Below, piece by piece: positions 53,701 to 60,890 of a stretch of 60,890 nucleotides of DNA. The stretch comes from Verrucomicrobiota bacterium (GTDB lineage: Bacteria > Verrucomicrobiota > Verrucomicrobiia > Limisphaerales > SIBE01): contig VHDE01000019.1 in NCBI GenBank assembly GCA_016871515.1, forward strand, positions 1 to 60,890, given 5' to 3'. The position numbers and the translations under genes were made by a program. A model generated the notes under the pieces. That model was given only the letters and a program-made list of their open reading frames with translations, ran no database searches and had not been told where the DNA came from. Position 1 is the first letter of the stretch. Every line of letters begins with the position of its first letter.

Positions 53701-55163
53701 ACACGCCGCCGGAACACCGGAAGTACGAACGTCGCATTGACGAACTGACGGCGTTGATCGGTCCCGATGCCGCGCTCGACTACGCCAAGTGGCCGACCTG
53801 GGGGCGAAAACAGACGTTGCCTCAAGCCGTCGAAATCCTCCGCAACCAATACCTGCCCGCGCGCCGCAATTATCTGTTCCGAAACAGCCAAATCCCAGGA
53901 CCACAACCGACGAACGCAACCATAGGTTTTGGGCTGCTCGATTATTTTCCTCCTTCAGGCAATCAAGATGAGGAGTACATTCAGATGGCCAACACCAACA
54001 CGTATGCCGTGGACATCTCGAATTGGAAGTTGAATGGCGCGGTCACGCACACGTTCGCTCCCGGAGTTGTGATCCCGGCAAAAGGCTTTCTTTACCTATC
54101 GCCTCATGTCGTCGCTTTCCGCGCGCGAACGAATGGGTTCCGCGGCGGTCAGAGTCTGTTCGTCCAGGGCAATTACCAAGGCCGTCTTTCGGCTCGGGGC
54201 GGCACATTGCGCCTTTGGGAAGGCACACGCGAGGTAGCATCGTTCGCTTATCCAGGCGAGCCAACGGCCGCCCAGCAAAACCTCCGCATTATAGAAATCA
54301 TGTATGCTCCAAGCGTTGCGCCCGCGGGAAGCATTTACATGACGGAAGATTTTGAATATCTCCAACTCAAGAATGTCGGCGAAACCACGCTGGATTTGGC
54401 CGGCGTTCATTTCGCGGACGGAATTAGCTTTGACTTCAGTCGCAGCCCAGTGAAAAGCCTGCCCGCCGGACACGCCGTGTATCTCGTCAAGAATATCGCG
54501 GCCTTTCAGTCACGGTATGGGATTGATCTGAACATTGCCGGCCCCTACAAAGGCCAATTGGAGAATGGCGGCGAGACCGTGCGACTTACTGACGGGACCG
54601 GCGAAACCGTATTGGAGTTTGCCTATGAAAATGCGTGGCATCCGGGTGCCGACGGCAAGGGCTTCTCGCTTATGGCCGCCAACGAAAAGGCCGACTGGAG
54701 CGTTTGGGGCGATCGTCTCAATTGGACCCAAAGTTTGACGATCACAGGGACGCCCGCCGAGAACGGCCCGACCTTGGCCGCGTGGCGCGCACGATATTTC
54801 ACGGCTGAAGAAATCGCTAACGCCTCGATCAGCGGAGATAATGCCGATCCCGACGGTGACCGGCGCGACAATCGCCAAGAATTCATGAGCGGAACAGATC
54901 CGCGGAATTCGCAGAGCTTCCTACGTATCGAAGTAATGAAGCCTAGCGGCGAGTCGAGCCAACGCGTGGCCATTCGTCTTGAAGCAGCCGCGGGCAAATC
55001 CTATACCGTCCAACATTGCGACATGTTAAACCAAGGCGCATGGCAAAAACTCCTGGACGTGCCACGACAGCCCTTGAACCGAGTCATCGAATTCTCGGAC
55101 GACTTGGCAGGGCAAAAAAGTCCTGCGCGCTATTATCGTGTTGTAACTCCGCGGCAACCCTAG
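50796..55163 (+). CDS. Giant secreted lamin-tail/CotH protein, ~1455 aa
   Basis: ATG 50796 gives a signal peptide (FARLLLFFTFWSASLQHGFS). The first domain is a lamin-tail fold (VLISEFMASNTRSVPDEDGD then YSDWIEIYNGS). Then come beta domains, one with a DGFAAYLNGLEVARRNAP stretch like large Verrucomicrobiota exoproteins, and a CotH domain (VNLHGQSSSGFPKKSYNFDM, MRNLLAYETYRDAGSPYHIA, YLPWDVDLTFGRNW). Two further lamin-tail domains follow (QMANTNTYAVDISNWKLNG, YLQLKNVGETTLDLAGVHF). A DPDGDRRDNRQEFMSGTDP calcium motif and an Ig-like end complete it. This architecture is common in the phylum for large surface proteins; its role is unknown. An earlier ATG at 50727 is possible. Confidence 0.85.
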   Translation: MRLNRFARLLLFFTFWSASLQHGFSQVLISEFMASNTRSVPDEDGDYSDWIEIYNGSPEPVNLEGWHLTDSPTELAKWRFPSTLLLPNGRTIVFASEKNRAVAGAQLHTNFKISSGGEYLALVKPDGRTVASAYTPQYPVQVPDISFGVPIQQTVVPLIPNAASAKVLVPANDTLGTAWIDPEWNDSAWTSMPAAIGYERGSPTPIQILVADSAAEFSGRQGQDNWSYGYYNKTTDKVTGYAVPDFIPFPRSDGYPSASNFWNGTTWDWFKGDPPGTEIGPTYTRPNGINNGHEHWPIRRWASEVSGTLTIKWKLAKQDPNGRGVTGRVFHQGLQKDLVILAGDNITGVVRTNILTDVKIGDFIDFALAPAGVANSTDDGSDASHMSASIQVTASLGSQVQGNTEALMHGVGSSAYLRIPFVVSDPSVFEFLTMRMKYDDGFAAYLNGLEVARRNAPDDLTWASAATAARENSEAAQFEDFNLSHRLGLLRPGGNLLAIHALNASPADSDFLLVPELHGITAKLEGVNQRYFSLPTPGDLNGPGKINLGPLIVDALHSPALPSNDDDIIVTARIAPTFEPADKVTLYYRVMFTPDVAVPMSDDGLHGDGAPNDGVYGAVIPASASAAGQMVRYYVTATDSSGDLSRSPPYLDPRNSPQYWGAVVNDPTVTSALPVLQWFIQNTSAADNTAGTRSSLFFAGEFYDNVAVNLHGQSSSGFPKKSYNFDMNTGHHFRYDAKQRKVEDFNLLTTYPDKSHMRNLLAYETYRDAGSPYHIAFALRVQRNGAFFSDAHFVEDGDEDYLARLGLDSNGALYKMYNVLDNAAGGAEKKTRKYENNADLQALITGVRRTGTARTQFLFDNINLPAMANFLAAMIITGGVDCCHKNYYAYRDSNGTGEWQYLPWDVDLTFGRNWNSANTYFDDTMFPNNSLFIGDNNLLISALFANTSFRQMYLRRVRTLMDNLLQSTNTPPEHRKYERRIDELTALIGPDAALDYAKWPTWGRKQTLPQAVEILRNQYLPARRNYLFRNSQIPGPQPTNATIGFGLLDYFPPSGNQDEEYIQMANTNTYAVDISNWKLNGAVTHTFAPGVVIPAKGFLYLSPHVVAFRARTNGFRGGQSLFVQGNYQGRLSARGGTLRLWEGTREVASFAYPGEPTAAQQNLRIIEIMYAPSVAPAGSIYMTEDFEYLQLKNVGETTLDLAGVHFADGISFDFSRSPVKSLPAGHAVYLVKNIAAFQSRYGIDLNIAGPYKGQLENGGETVRLTDGTGETVLEFAYENAWHPGADGKGFSLMAANEKADWSVWGDRLNWTQSLTITGTPAENGPTLAAWRARYFTAEEIANASISGDNADPDGDRRDNRQEFMSGTDPRNSQSFLRIEVMKPSGESSQRVAIRLEAAAGKSYTVQHCDMLNQGAWQKLLDVPRQPLNRVIEFSDDLAGQKSPARYYRVVTPRQP

Positions 55164-55197
55164 CGGGTACTACCGAAAAGGAATCGGCGGGTTTCTC

Positions 55198-55326
55198 GAA
55201 TTCCCTAGGGCGCGTCTTTTCTGGCTGTAGCGGCGTCTCGTAAGAGCGCCGCATTCTTCCCGCCAACGTTAGCGGCGCTCTTACGAGACGCCGCTACAAC
55301 TGAAAAGACGCGTCCTGAGAATTCCC
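55198..55326. repeat. Long inverted repeat, arms about 55 bp
   Basis: GAATTCCCTAGGGCGCGTCT ... GTAAGAGCGCCGC is mirrored by GCGGCGCTCTTACGAGACGC ... GACGCGTCCTGAGAATTCCC with only a few mismatches and an ~18-base loop. It is the strongest single hairpin in the window. It follows the giant CotH gene and precedes the Sel1 gene. Confidence 0.9.
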
Positions 55327-55379
55327 AAATTCCCAAATTGCACGCTTGAGCAGCGCATCGAAATCATTAGGCTGAGCGA

Positions 55380-56489
55380 ATGATGCAGCTCTCTGTGATC
55401 TTACGCCGGCCGACGATTAACTTCATTGGGGCCTCCGCCATCGCGGCCGCATGGATCGGAACCAGTGCTTGCAAGAAGCAGGACCAAGATTCGGCCGGCG
55501 GCAAAACCCCGCGCGTTGCGGACAAATCAAACGCGGTTTCAAATACCGCAACTGTCGCCGGGGCCGCTTCGGCGAATGCCGTAGCCGCTGCTCCGCAAAT
55601 CACCAACCAAGTAACGTCTGCTTCACCATCAACTGTGACTAACTCAACAGCTCCTCAAGATACGCCACGCGGACCAGAACAAATTGTCGGTATCTACAAC
55701 AACGGGGTCCGCCATCTCCAGGGTGATGGCGTTCCGCAAAGTGTGACTCAAGCAGCTCAATACTTTCGCGAGGCGGCTGACTTTGGCCACCCTGGTGCTC
55801 AGCACAATCTAGCCGTGCTCTATTTGAGCGGACGGGGCGTGACGCAGGACCTGGCGCAAGCAAAAATCTGGCTCGAAAAATCGGCGGAACAAGGTCTCGC
55901 AGAGGCGCAATTTAAGCTCGCCAGTTTGCACGCGAGCGGAGTGGGTGTTCCTCAAGATTTTAAGGCGGCGGTTGAATGGGCTCGCAAGGCCGCCGAACAA
56001 GGCCACACCGAAGCGGCTTACAACCTCGCCACCCTCTACGTCCAAGGACAAGGCGTCGAACAGAATCTTGCTGAAGCAGCCCGCTGGTACTTGAAGGCCG
56101 CGGAAAAGGGCAAACCGGCTGCGCAATCGAACGTCGGCTTTTTCTACGCGAGTGGCAAAGGCGTGCCGCAGGATTACGCGGAAGCAAACAAATGGTTTCA
56201 AAAAGCCGCTGATCAAGGCCACCCGTTCGCGCAATTCAATCTCGGACGCTCGTGCGCCGAAGGCAAGGGCGTGCCGCAGGATTACATCGAAGCTTACAAA
56301 TGGTACATCCTCGCGGCTGGACGCGGTGACAAAGATGCCGCCAGGGAACAAGTGGAACTAGGCTTAAAGATGACGTCCGTTCAGATCGCGGAAGGAATTC
56401 GCAGAGCCAATAGGTTTTCGGCTCGTTTTGAAACGAATCGTCCGCCAGCGCAAGGCGTTCGCCCGGAGGCTGGCCAACCGGAAAAGTAA
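55380..56489 (+). CDS. Sel1-repeat lipoprotein-like protein
   Basis: An N-terminal hydrophobic stretch (FIGASAIAAAWIGTSAC) ends in a possible lipobox Cys, followed by ~80 residues of Ala/Thr/Ser-rich linker. From residue ~98 six Sel1 repeats follow, e.g. QAAQYFREAADFGHPGAQHN then LAVLYLSGRGVTQD, and EANKWFQKAADQGHPFAQFN then LGRSCAEGKGVPQD. They form an alpha solenoid for protein contacts in the envelope. The repeat copies are close enough to one another to be recent duplications. Function cannot be named. Confidence 0.85.
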   Translation: MMQLSVILRRPTINFIGASAIAAAWIGTSACKKQDQDSAGGKTPRVADKSNAVSNTATVAGAASANAVAAAPQITNQVTSASPSTVTNSTAPQDTPRGPEQIVGIYNNGVRHLQGDGVPQSVTQAAQYFREAADFGHPGAQHNLAVLYLSGRGVTQDLAQAKIWLEKSAEQGLAEAQFKLASLHASGVGVPQDFKAAVEWARKAAEQGHTEAAYNLATLYVQGQGVEQNLAEAARWYLKAAEKGKPAAQSNVGFFYASGKGVPQDYAEANKWFQKAADQGHPFAQFNLGRSCAEGKGVPQDYIEAYKWYILAAGRGDKDAAREQVELGLKMTSVQIAEGIRRANRFSARFETNRPPAQGVRPEAGQPEK

Positions 56490-56501
56490 CCGTTTTCGTT
56501 A

Positions 56502-56581
56502 TGGGAGCGCGGACCGCCGAGTCCGCGCGTTTGTTCGCTTTTCCATTGTTTGACGTGCGGGACTCGGCGGCTCCCGCTCCA
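56502..56581. repeat. Palindromic repeat, family F copy
   Basis: TGGGAGCGCGGACCGCCGAG at the left pairs with CTCGGCGGCTCCCGCTCCA at the right, loosely. Related to the perfect palindrome at 44201-44240. Confidence 0.75.
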
Positions 56582-56601
56582 GTTGTTGCAGATTACTATT
56601 T

Positions 56602-58215
56602 ATGACACGCTCTCTGTTCAGCCTCGGACTTTTATTGACACTGACTGTTTCCGCCCAAACCCAGAAGTTTGTCACTCACTTCGCCGCTGAGGCAATTGAT
56701 GTTCCCTTTCCCGTCAGACAGCAAGCTACAGCCGAACCATGGCGCGGCCAGGAGATGGGTCCGGTCTTTGGTTTAAAGATATTCGCAAAAGAAAAATCGG
56801 GCGCCGTTTGGCTTGGCAGCAATGAGGGAGCCGCTCGATATGATTCGAAGGCCAAACATCGATGGGATCGCTGGCAATATTTCAACGGACGGCGCTGGTT
56901 GCTCGATAACGACGTGCAAAATATCTACGTCGATGAATCCAGCCGTGCGCGCAAGGTTTGGATTCGAACGCGTGGCGGCGTTTCGTTGATCGAATGGCGG
57001 CCGATCACGCTCGAACAAAAGGCAAGCCTTTTTGATGAACGAATCGAAAAACGCCATGTCCGGCATGGGATGGTGGCGAATTCGCATCTCAGGGTTGCCG
57101 GAGACTTGAAGACCAGCATTCCGCATGACAACGACAATGACGGCCTTTGGACTGCCATGTATCTCGGTTCCCAAGCGTATCGCTACGCCGTTACAGGCGA
57201 ATCCGACGCTCGCGCCAAGGCCCAGCGCGCGCTTCGTCTCTTGATCCGATTGGAGGAAATTACTGGCAAGCCCGGCTTCTTCGCTCGTTCCTTTGTTTCC
57301 ACAAACGAACCGCGTCCACACGGCGGCGAATGGCATCCGACACCCGACGGCAAATGGCTTTGGAAAGGCGACACGAGTTCCGATGAGAGCGTCGGGCATT
57401 ACTATGCTTATGCACTCTACTTTGACTTGGTGGCTGATGCGCAGGAGAAGAAAGAGATCGCCCGAGTTGTTTCGCGCCTGACCGATCATCTGATCGAGAA
57501 CGACTACGACTTAATCGATCTTGATGGCAAGCCGACGCGTTGGGGCCAATGGTCCGAGCGTTATTTCCAGACCGAAGAGGGCAAGTACGAAGCGGCGTTG
57601 CGATCGCTGCAGTTATTGTCGTTCTTGAAGACGGCCCATCATGTCACCGGCGGCAAAAAATACGACGACGCGTACCGCGACCGAATTCGGCGAGGTTACG
57701 CCGAGCATATGCGGCATTACCGCCGCTGGCCGGGCGGTGGTGAAATTAACTTTTCGGACGATGAGCTGGCGTATCTTTCATACGATCCGCTCCTTCGTTA
57801 TGAGAAGGATTCCAAACTGCGCAGAATTTACTTGGACGGGTTGCGCTTTACCTGGAGCCAGATTCGGTCCGATATGAATCCGCTCTGGAATTACATTTCA
57901 GCGGCAAGCGGCGCTGGCCGCATGACGAAGGCCATTCGTGACGAATCGCGGATGACGTTGGAGCGGATTCCAATGGACTTGATTGATTGGGCTGTGCGGA
58001 ATTCACATCGGCTGGATGTGAAGTTTGAAGAAGAGAAAGACCGCTTCAATCGCCAGCAATTAACACAAGTGTTGGCGCCGGATGAAAGGCCGATCGCGAA
58101 ATGGAATAGCAATCCGTATCGCCCAGACGGCGGCGGCAATGGGAACGGTGAAGATGATGGCGCCTTCTTTTTGTTGCCCTACTGGATGGGGCGTTACCAC
58201 GGATGGGTGAAATGA
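56602..58215 (+). CDS. Secreted protein: propeller-blade start, (alpha/alpha) toroid body
   Basis: Signal peptide (SLFSLGLLLTLTVSAQ). Residues ~68-130 look like two Reg_prop-like blades: KSGAVWLGSNEGAARYDSK and VQNIYVDESSRARKVWIRTR with GGVSLIEW. From ~165 on there are alternating helices with conserved aromatic/acidic patches (DNDNDGLWTAMYLGSQAYRY, RWGQWSERYFQTEEGKYEAA, GGEINFSDDELAYLSYDPLL), as in glycoside hydrolases or lyases with an (alpha/alpha)6 barrel. Acidic candidates are the Asp in DGLWTAM and Glu in the SERYFQTEEG part. The substrate is not known. 537 aa; no partner genes. Confidence 0.6.
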   Translation: MTRSLFSLGLLLTLTVSAQTQKFVTHFAAEAIDVPFPVRQQATAEPWRGQEMGPVFGLKIFAKEKSGAVWLGSNEGAARYDSKAKHRWDRWQYFNGRRWLLDNDVQNIYVDESSRARKVWIRTRGGVSLIEWRPITLEQKASLFDERIEKRHVRHGMVANSHLRVAGDLKTSIPHDNDNDGLWTAMYLGSQAYRYAVTGESDARAKAQRALRLLIRLEEITGKPGFFARSFVSTNEPRPHGGEWHPTPDGKWLWKGDTSSDESVGHYYAYALYFDLVADAQEKKEIARVVSRLTDHLIENDYDLIDLDGKPTRWGQWSERYFQTEEGKYEAALRSLQLLSFLKTAHHVTGGKKYDDAYRDRIRRGYAEHMRHYRRWPGGGEINFSDDELAYLSYDPLLRYEKDSKLRRIYLDGLRFTWSQIRSDMNPLWNYISAASGAGRMTKAIRDESRMTLERIPMDLIDWAVRNSHRLDVKFEEEKDRFNRQQLTQVLAPDERPIAKWNSNPYRPDGGGNGNGEDDGAFFLLPYWMGRYHGWVK

Positions 58216-58218
58216 AAC

Positions 58219-58246
58219 AGGAGCGCAGCGTAAACGCTGCGCTCCT
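58219..58246. repeat. Perfect hairpin after the toroid gene
   Basis: AGGAGCGCAGCG-TAAA-CGCTGCGCTCCT, a 12-bp perfect stem with a 4-nt loop, begins about 4 bases after the stop codon. Without a T-run it is not a classic terminator but may still shield the 3' end. Confidence 0.8.
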
Positions 58247-58809
58247 ACTGGCCGGAGATGCGCATCTGCATGCCGAGGCGTGGCGCCGCTATTGCTATAT
58301 TTTGGATGAAAAATTTTCGGCGTTGGGTCGATTGGTGGGTCGTAACTTTGAGTTTTGCTGGATTTGTCGTTGTCCAAACGGTCTTAATGTGCCTTCTTTG
58401 GGCTTTCCTCTTCAGCAACGGACAATCCTGAACTGCCCCGAAAAGAGACAAGCATTCTGAGGGCATCTCATCAATCGCCGACACCACAAATAGCAGAGAC
58501 CATGCCTGTGGCGCGGGTGGCGACCGCTGGCGTGATTTCCCTCAACTTCTTTGCTTAGTTGCCGATCGTATGAAGTGGAACTATTTGGCGCGCCTCTCAT
58601 TACTGACGAGGGAACGACTGATCGCTCCGTTCATCTGAGAGTAGTGGGAGCTGCAATAGGTCTCTCGACACGGAGGTCGAGTTCATAGCTAGACGAAAGG
58701 ATTTGTCTGATGTTAATCCATTCCATTGCCGCAATCGAAGGCCGAGACCGGCCCGCACTTTATTCAACAGGCGTCGAGACCGGTTTCGCTCGCCTGATTT
58801 CACCGGAGC
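58247..58809. other. Gene-free stretch of about 0.56 kb
   Basis: Several short frames occur on both strands, but none has a family signature or a convincing start. There is no RNA gene that I recognise. It may hold the promoter of the small ORF that follows. Confidence 0.4.
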
Positions 58810-59088
58810 TTGAATCTGGACAAGCAGGCGTCCCGTCTCCCCGGCGAACGTCCTCCACGTTTCAAGCACAACTCGCTGAAGCGCTCGAACGCCTCAAACT
58901 CGAAAAACGAAAGGCTGTTGATTCGCCAAGAGCGGAAGTCGTCGGAAAGCGAGGAACCGATCAAGAGAATCGCCGAGGCAGACGAGACCATCCAACTCGC
59001 CAGCTACGAGATTCTGATCAAATCGGAGACAGCGATGTGGACTCAGGCGAACCTCTTGCCTGAAGCAGCCCTTCACCTCTTGCGCTGA
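58810..59088 (+). CDS. Small ORF with flagellin-C-terminus-like tail
   Basis: The last ~42 residues (IKRIAEADETIQLASYEIL then IKSETAMWTQANLLPEAAL and HLLR, from 58960) line up with the D0 C-terminal helix of flagellins (RIxxAD..., IL, AMxxQANxxPxxxLxLL). The first ~48 residues are Arg/Ser/Lys-rich and unlike flagellin. An overlapping frame from 58710 (ATG, 117 codons) has a helical LAEALERLKLEKRKA part and may be the true upstream half joined by a frameshift near 58915. No flagellar gene is near. It could be a relic or a short protein of its own. Confidence 0.4.
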   Translation: MNLDKQASRLPGERPPRFKHNSLKRSNASNSKNERLLIRQERKSSESEEPIKRIAEADETIQLASYEILIKSETAMWTQANLLPEAALHLLR

Positions 59089-60720
59089 CTATTTCTTCAC
59101 CGCGACGACCGCCGCGTTGGTCTTGCGCAGTCGATTCGATAGTTCGGTGGCGATGTTCCGCATGACAACCATGCCCAGGTGCGGCTCACGTTGAGCGAGG
59201 TCATTGAAGGCTGATCGTTGGATGACAAGCAGAATACTCGCTTGCGCGGCGACTGCCATTGCCCCGCGCGCCGCCCCATCCAAAAAGGCAAGCTCACCAA
59301 AAATCTGGCCATTGCCAATGGTCGCAATCGGCGGCGCATCCTCAGCGAAAAGAATTTCGATGGCGCCACGCATCACGACATACGCTTGCTTGCCAGAATC
59401 GCCTTTGTTGAAAATGCGTTCACCGGGACGATAAAGTTTTTGGGTAAAGAGGCGCGCGATTTTTCGGAGTTCACCATCTCCCAAACCTTCGAAGATCGGC
59501 AACTGATGCAACAGATTGATGATCGCTATGCCTATTTTCTGATCCTGAAAATTGTGATCGATAATCTTGACAATGGCGCGGGCTGTGGGCGTGAACTTGG
59601 CGTTGTCTTGCGAATAGACCAAGTTCAACTTCACCATCTTGACCACGTCCGTGCAGCTTTCGTTTTGGATGTAAAACTCCGCCAGATAAGCGATGGGCAC
59701 AAAGCCGAGCTGCTCCGCCGTCTTCAACAACCGAGGCGCGGTCATTAGAATGTCAACTTCGGCATAGACTGCGCTCAATTCTTCCTGGCCGATCTTCAGC
59801 ATTTGGCGCATGAACGCGCCCATGGAAAGATCGTCCTGCGTGAAAGAACTGATCGCGCGCACACAACGGTCGTAAGGATCGCAGGTGTACGCGAGCCCGG
59901 CGGTCACATGATCGCCGCGTTGCGCGAGCAGGGCGCGGAAGGGAGCGTTCGAAGGTGTGCGCAGGTAGCCAAAACCCATGTTAAACGAACCGGAGATTTC
60001 GACCAATGGACTGGCTGCCTGCGCTTGTGTGCGGTAACGGTCGAAGTCGCCGATTGAAGCATCGAGGCACTTGACCTCCGTCTATAATGGGTATCCGATA
60101 GTCCCGTCGCGAATCGTAAGCGGGTCGGGAATTTTGAGGTTCGAAAGAACCACGCTCGAGAGCTCCTTAATCTGCGGCAGCGAATCAGAGATGGGGGAGC
60201 GGGTCAGCAAATCCGGACGCGTCACGCGCACGTAGAACAGTGTTCCTTCCCTGACACGATTCATATGCTTGAACGGCTGATACCCCACACAAGCAAACCC
60301 CAGTTTTTCCTAGAGAACTTGCTGGGCGTGATCCGAAGCTAGGATTCGCGCGACGCAATGCTGTTTCCCCTGGATCGTCAAATCCGTCACGCGCTTGAGC
60401 AGTTCACCCGCCGAACCGTCGGAGTAACTTTCTGGGCGGACCAAATGTCGGCCCAGGTTGGCGATTGGGTTTGTATTGCCCAATAACGGTGGCAGGAAAG
60501 AGATGCTGGCATTCAGGCGGCCACTGGAATCGACCACCCACGTTTCGTTATCGGCGGCGGGACTAAACTGCGAGAGAACCCAGGGCAGATGATAAACCTG
60601 CTTATCGGGATAATCTTCCTCCAGAGTCGCTTTAATCAGCTCCAGCCATCGGGGCGCGTCATTTATGGTTGCTTGGCGAATCTGGACGGCCATGAAAGAG
60701 GGTGTTACGAAAGTTTTCAA
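59089..60720 (-). pseudogene. GNAT-like acetyltransferase + cNMP-binding protein, cut by two TAG codons
   Basis: One minus-strand frame runs from ATG 60720 to TGA-like end at 59089, broken by TAG at 60310-60312 and TAG at 60082-60084; all three pieces share the frame. Piece one is GNAT-like (VQIRQATINDAPRWLELIKA then LNASISFLPPLL); piece two continues EKLGFACVGYQPFKHM. Piece three (ATG 60006) has a second GNAT-like end (AEVDILMTAPRLLKTAEQLG) and a cyclic-nucleotide-binding domain (PIFEGLGDGELRKIARLF, FNKGDSGKQAYVVMRG, GQIFGELAFLDGAARGAMAV with the Glu and Arg of the phosphate cassette). Both TAGs fit Gln (CAG) one base away. It could be a young pseudogene, or pieces may be expressed separately. 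Confidence 0.7.
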
Positions 60721-60810
60721 AAGTTAGTTTGAGCCAAAGGGTTGGGAGAGAAAAAGCGTAGAGCCGTTTCCGTGCGGACGCAGACGATTCGGCAGGGTAG
60801 GCTGCGGCGC

Positions 60811-60890
60811 ATGAATTCGCTGCTCCCCATCACGGGCACCAACGCTCTGCTCGAGGAACTTTCGCCCTTCATCCCAGATGACTTCTTGTG
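60811..60890 (+). CDS. Start of a gene running off the window
   Basis: ATG 60811 opens MNSLLPITGTNALLEELSPF IPDDFL (space added) and stays open to the last base. It is divergent from the preceding gene, with ~90 bases between. Too short to assign. Confidence 0.35.
   Translation, partial: MNSLLPITGTNALLEELSPFIPDDFL

Noticed and set aside
954..58246. CRISPR array from the recurring GTAGGACAGGCG and CCCTCTCCC units
   Set aside because: The units are scattered singly, are inverted repeats with variable loops, and no evenly spaced direct repeats or cas genes occur.
60082..60312. TAG recoded as Gln or pyrrolysine in the GNAT-cNMP gene
   Set aside because: TAG is the normal stop of several genes (948, 3934, 24642, 38555, 50413, 55163), and no PYLIS-like evidence or archaeal-type context is seen; nonsense mutation or error is simpler.

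Overview
The window looks like a chromosomal segment of a Verrucomicrobiota bacterium, most likely a relative of Pedosphaera/Limisphaerales (inferred from gene content, not from a marker gene). Pointers are two pseudopilins with the [25 protein letters not shown]-terminus and a C-terminal DGH motif, a TIGR04073-type exosortase-associated protein, two CotH-type secreted proteins, a DUF1080 protein, and a dense population of intergenic palindromic repeats. No rRNA, tRNA or CRISPR array was found. TGA, TAA and TAG all end normal genes, so the standard bacterial code applies.

Layout. 1-2.5 kb: a decayed DruA-like transposase and a secreted protein/lipoprotein pair. 2.7-7.3 kb: a PQQ-propeller protein, then a tightly coupled trio (HemN/HemW-like radical SAM enzyme, chorismate-lyase-like protein, flavin-dependent halogenase-like oxidoreductase) that reads as a small biosynthetic operon. 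7.3-10.9 kb: IS66 and VapC remnants, a phosphoribosyltransferase and a membrane-fused spermidine-synthase-like protein. 10.9-17.9 kb: CocE-type hydrolase, NYN-domain protein, nadE, ispE, TIGR04073 protein. 18.2-24.6 kb: CotH protein, two pseudopilins, an O-methyltransferase and a thioredoxin-PDZ protein with in-frame TGA codons. 24.8-30.8 kb: SpoU-type RNA methyltransferase, MESH1-like HD hydrolase and a complete potABCD polyamine importer. 30.9-36.5 kb: ABC exporter coupled to two paralogous matrixin-like proteins and a small secreted protein. 36.8-44.1 kb: DUF1080, threonine-dehydratase-like enzyme, then on the minus strand tolQ-tolR-tolA-like-tolB-pal followed by tatA-tatC. 44.3-50.4 kb: an orphan sugar-type permease, a histidine-kinase/HNH chimaera, a nucleotidyltransferase and a 1106-residue kinase/uridylyltransferase fusion. 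50.8-58.2 kb: a giant lamin-tail/CotH protein, a Sel1-repeat protein and a secreted propeller/toroid protein. 58.2-60.9 kb: a flagellin-tail-like ORF and an acetyltransferase-cNMP gene cut by two amber codons.

The two most interesting signals are these. (1) At 23371-24642 a thioredoxin-like gene carries TGA where the first Cys of a CxxC motif is expected. A perfect 7-bp hairpin with an AGGTT loop starts 18 nt further on, which is what a bacterial selenocysteine codon plus SECIS looks like. A second TGA at codon 3 is unexplained and keeps pseudogene status open. (2) Palindromic repeats sit in frame directly behind the start codons of a lipoprotein gene (99 bp) and of tolB (159 bp between CCGCT direct repeats). 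Removing them on paper restores textbook signal peptides, which resembles the in-frame palindromic elements known from Rickettsia.
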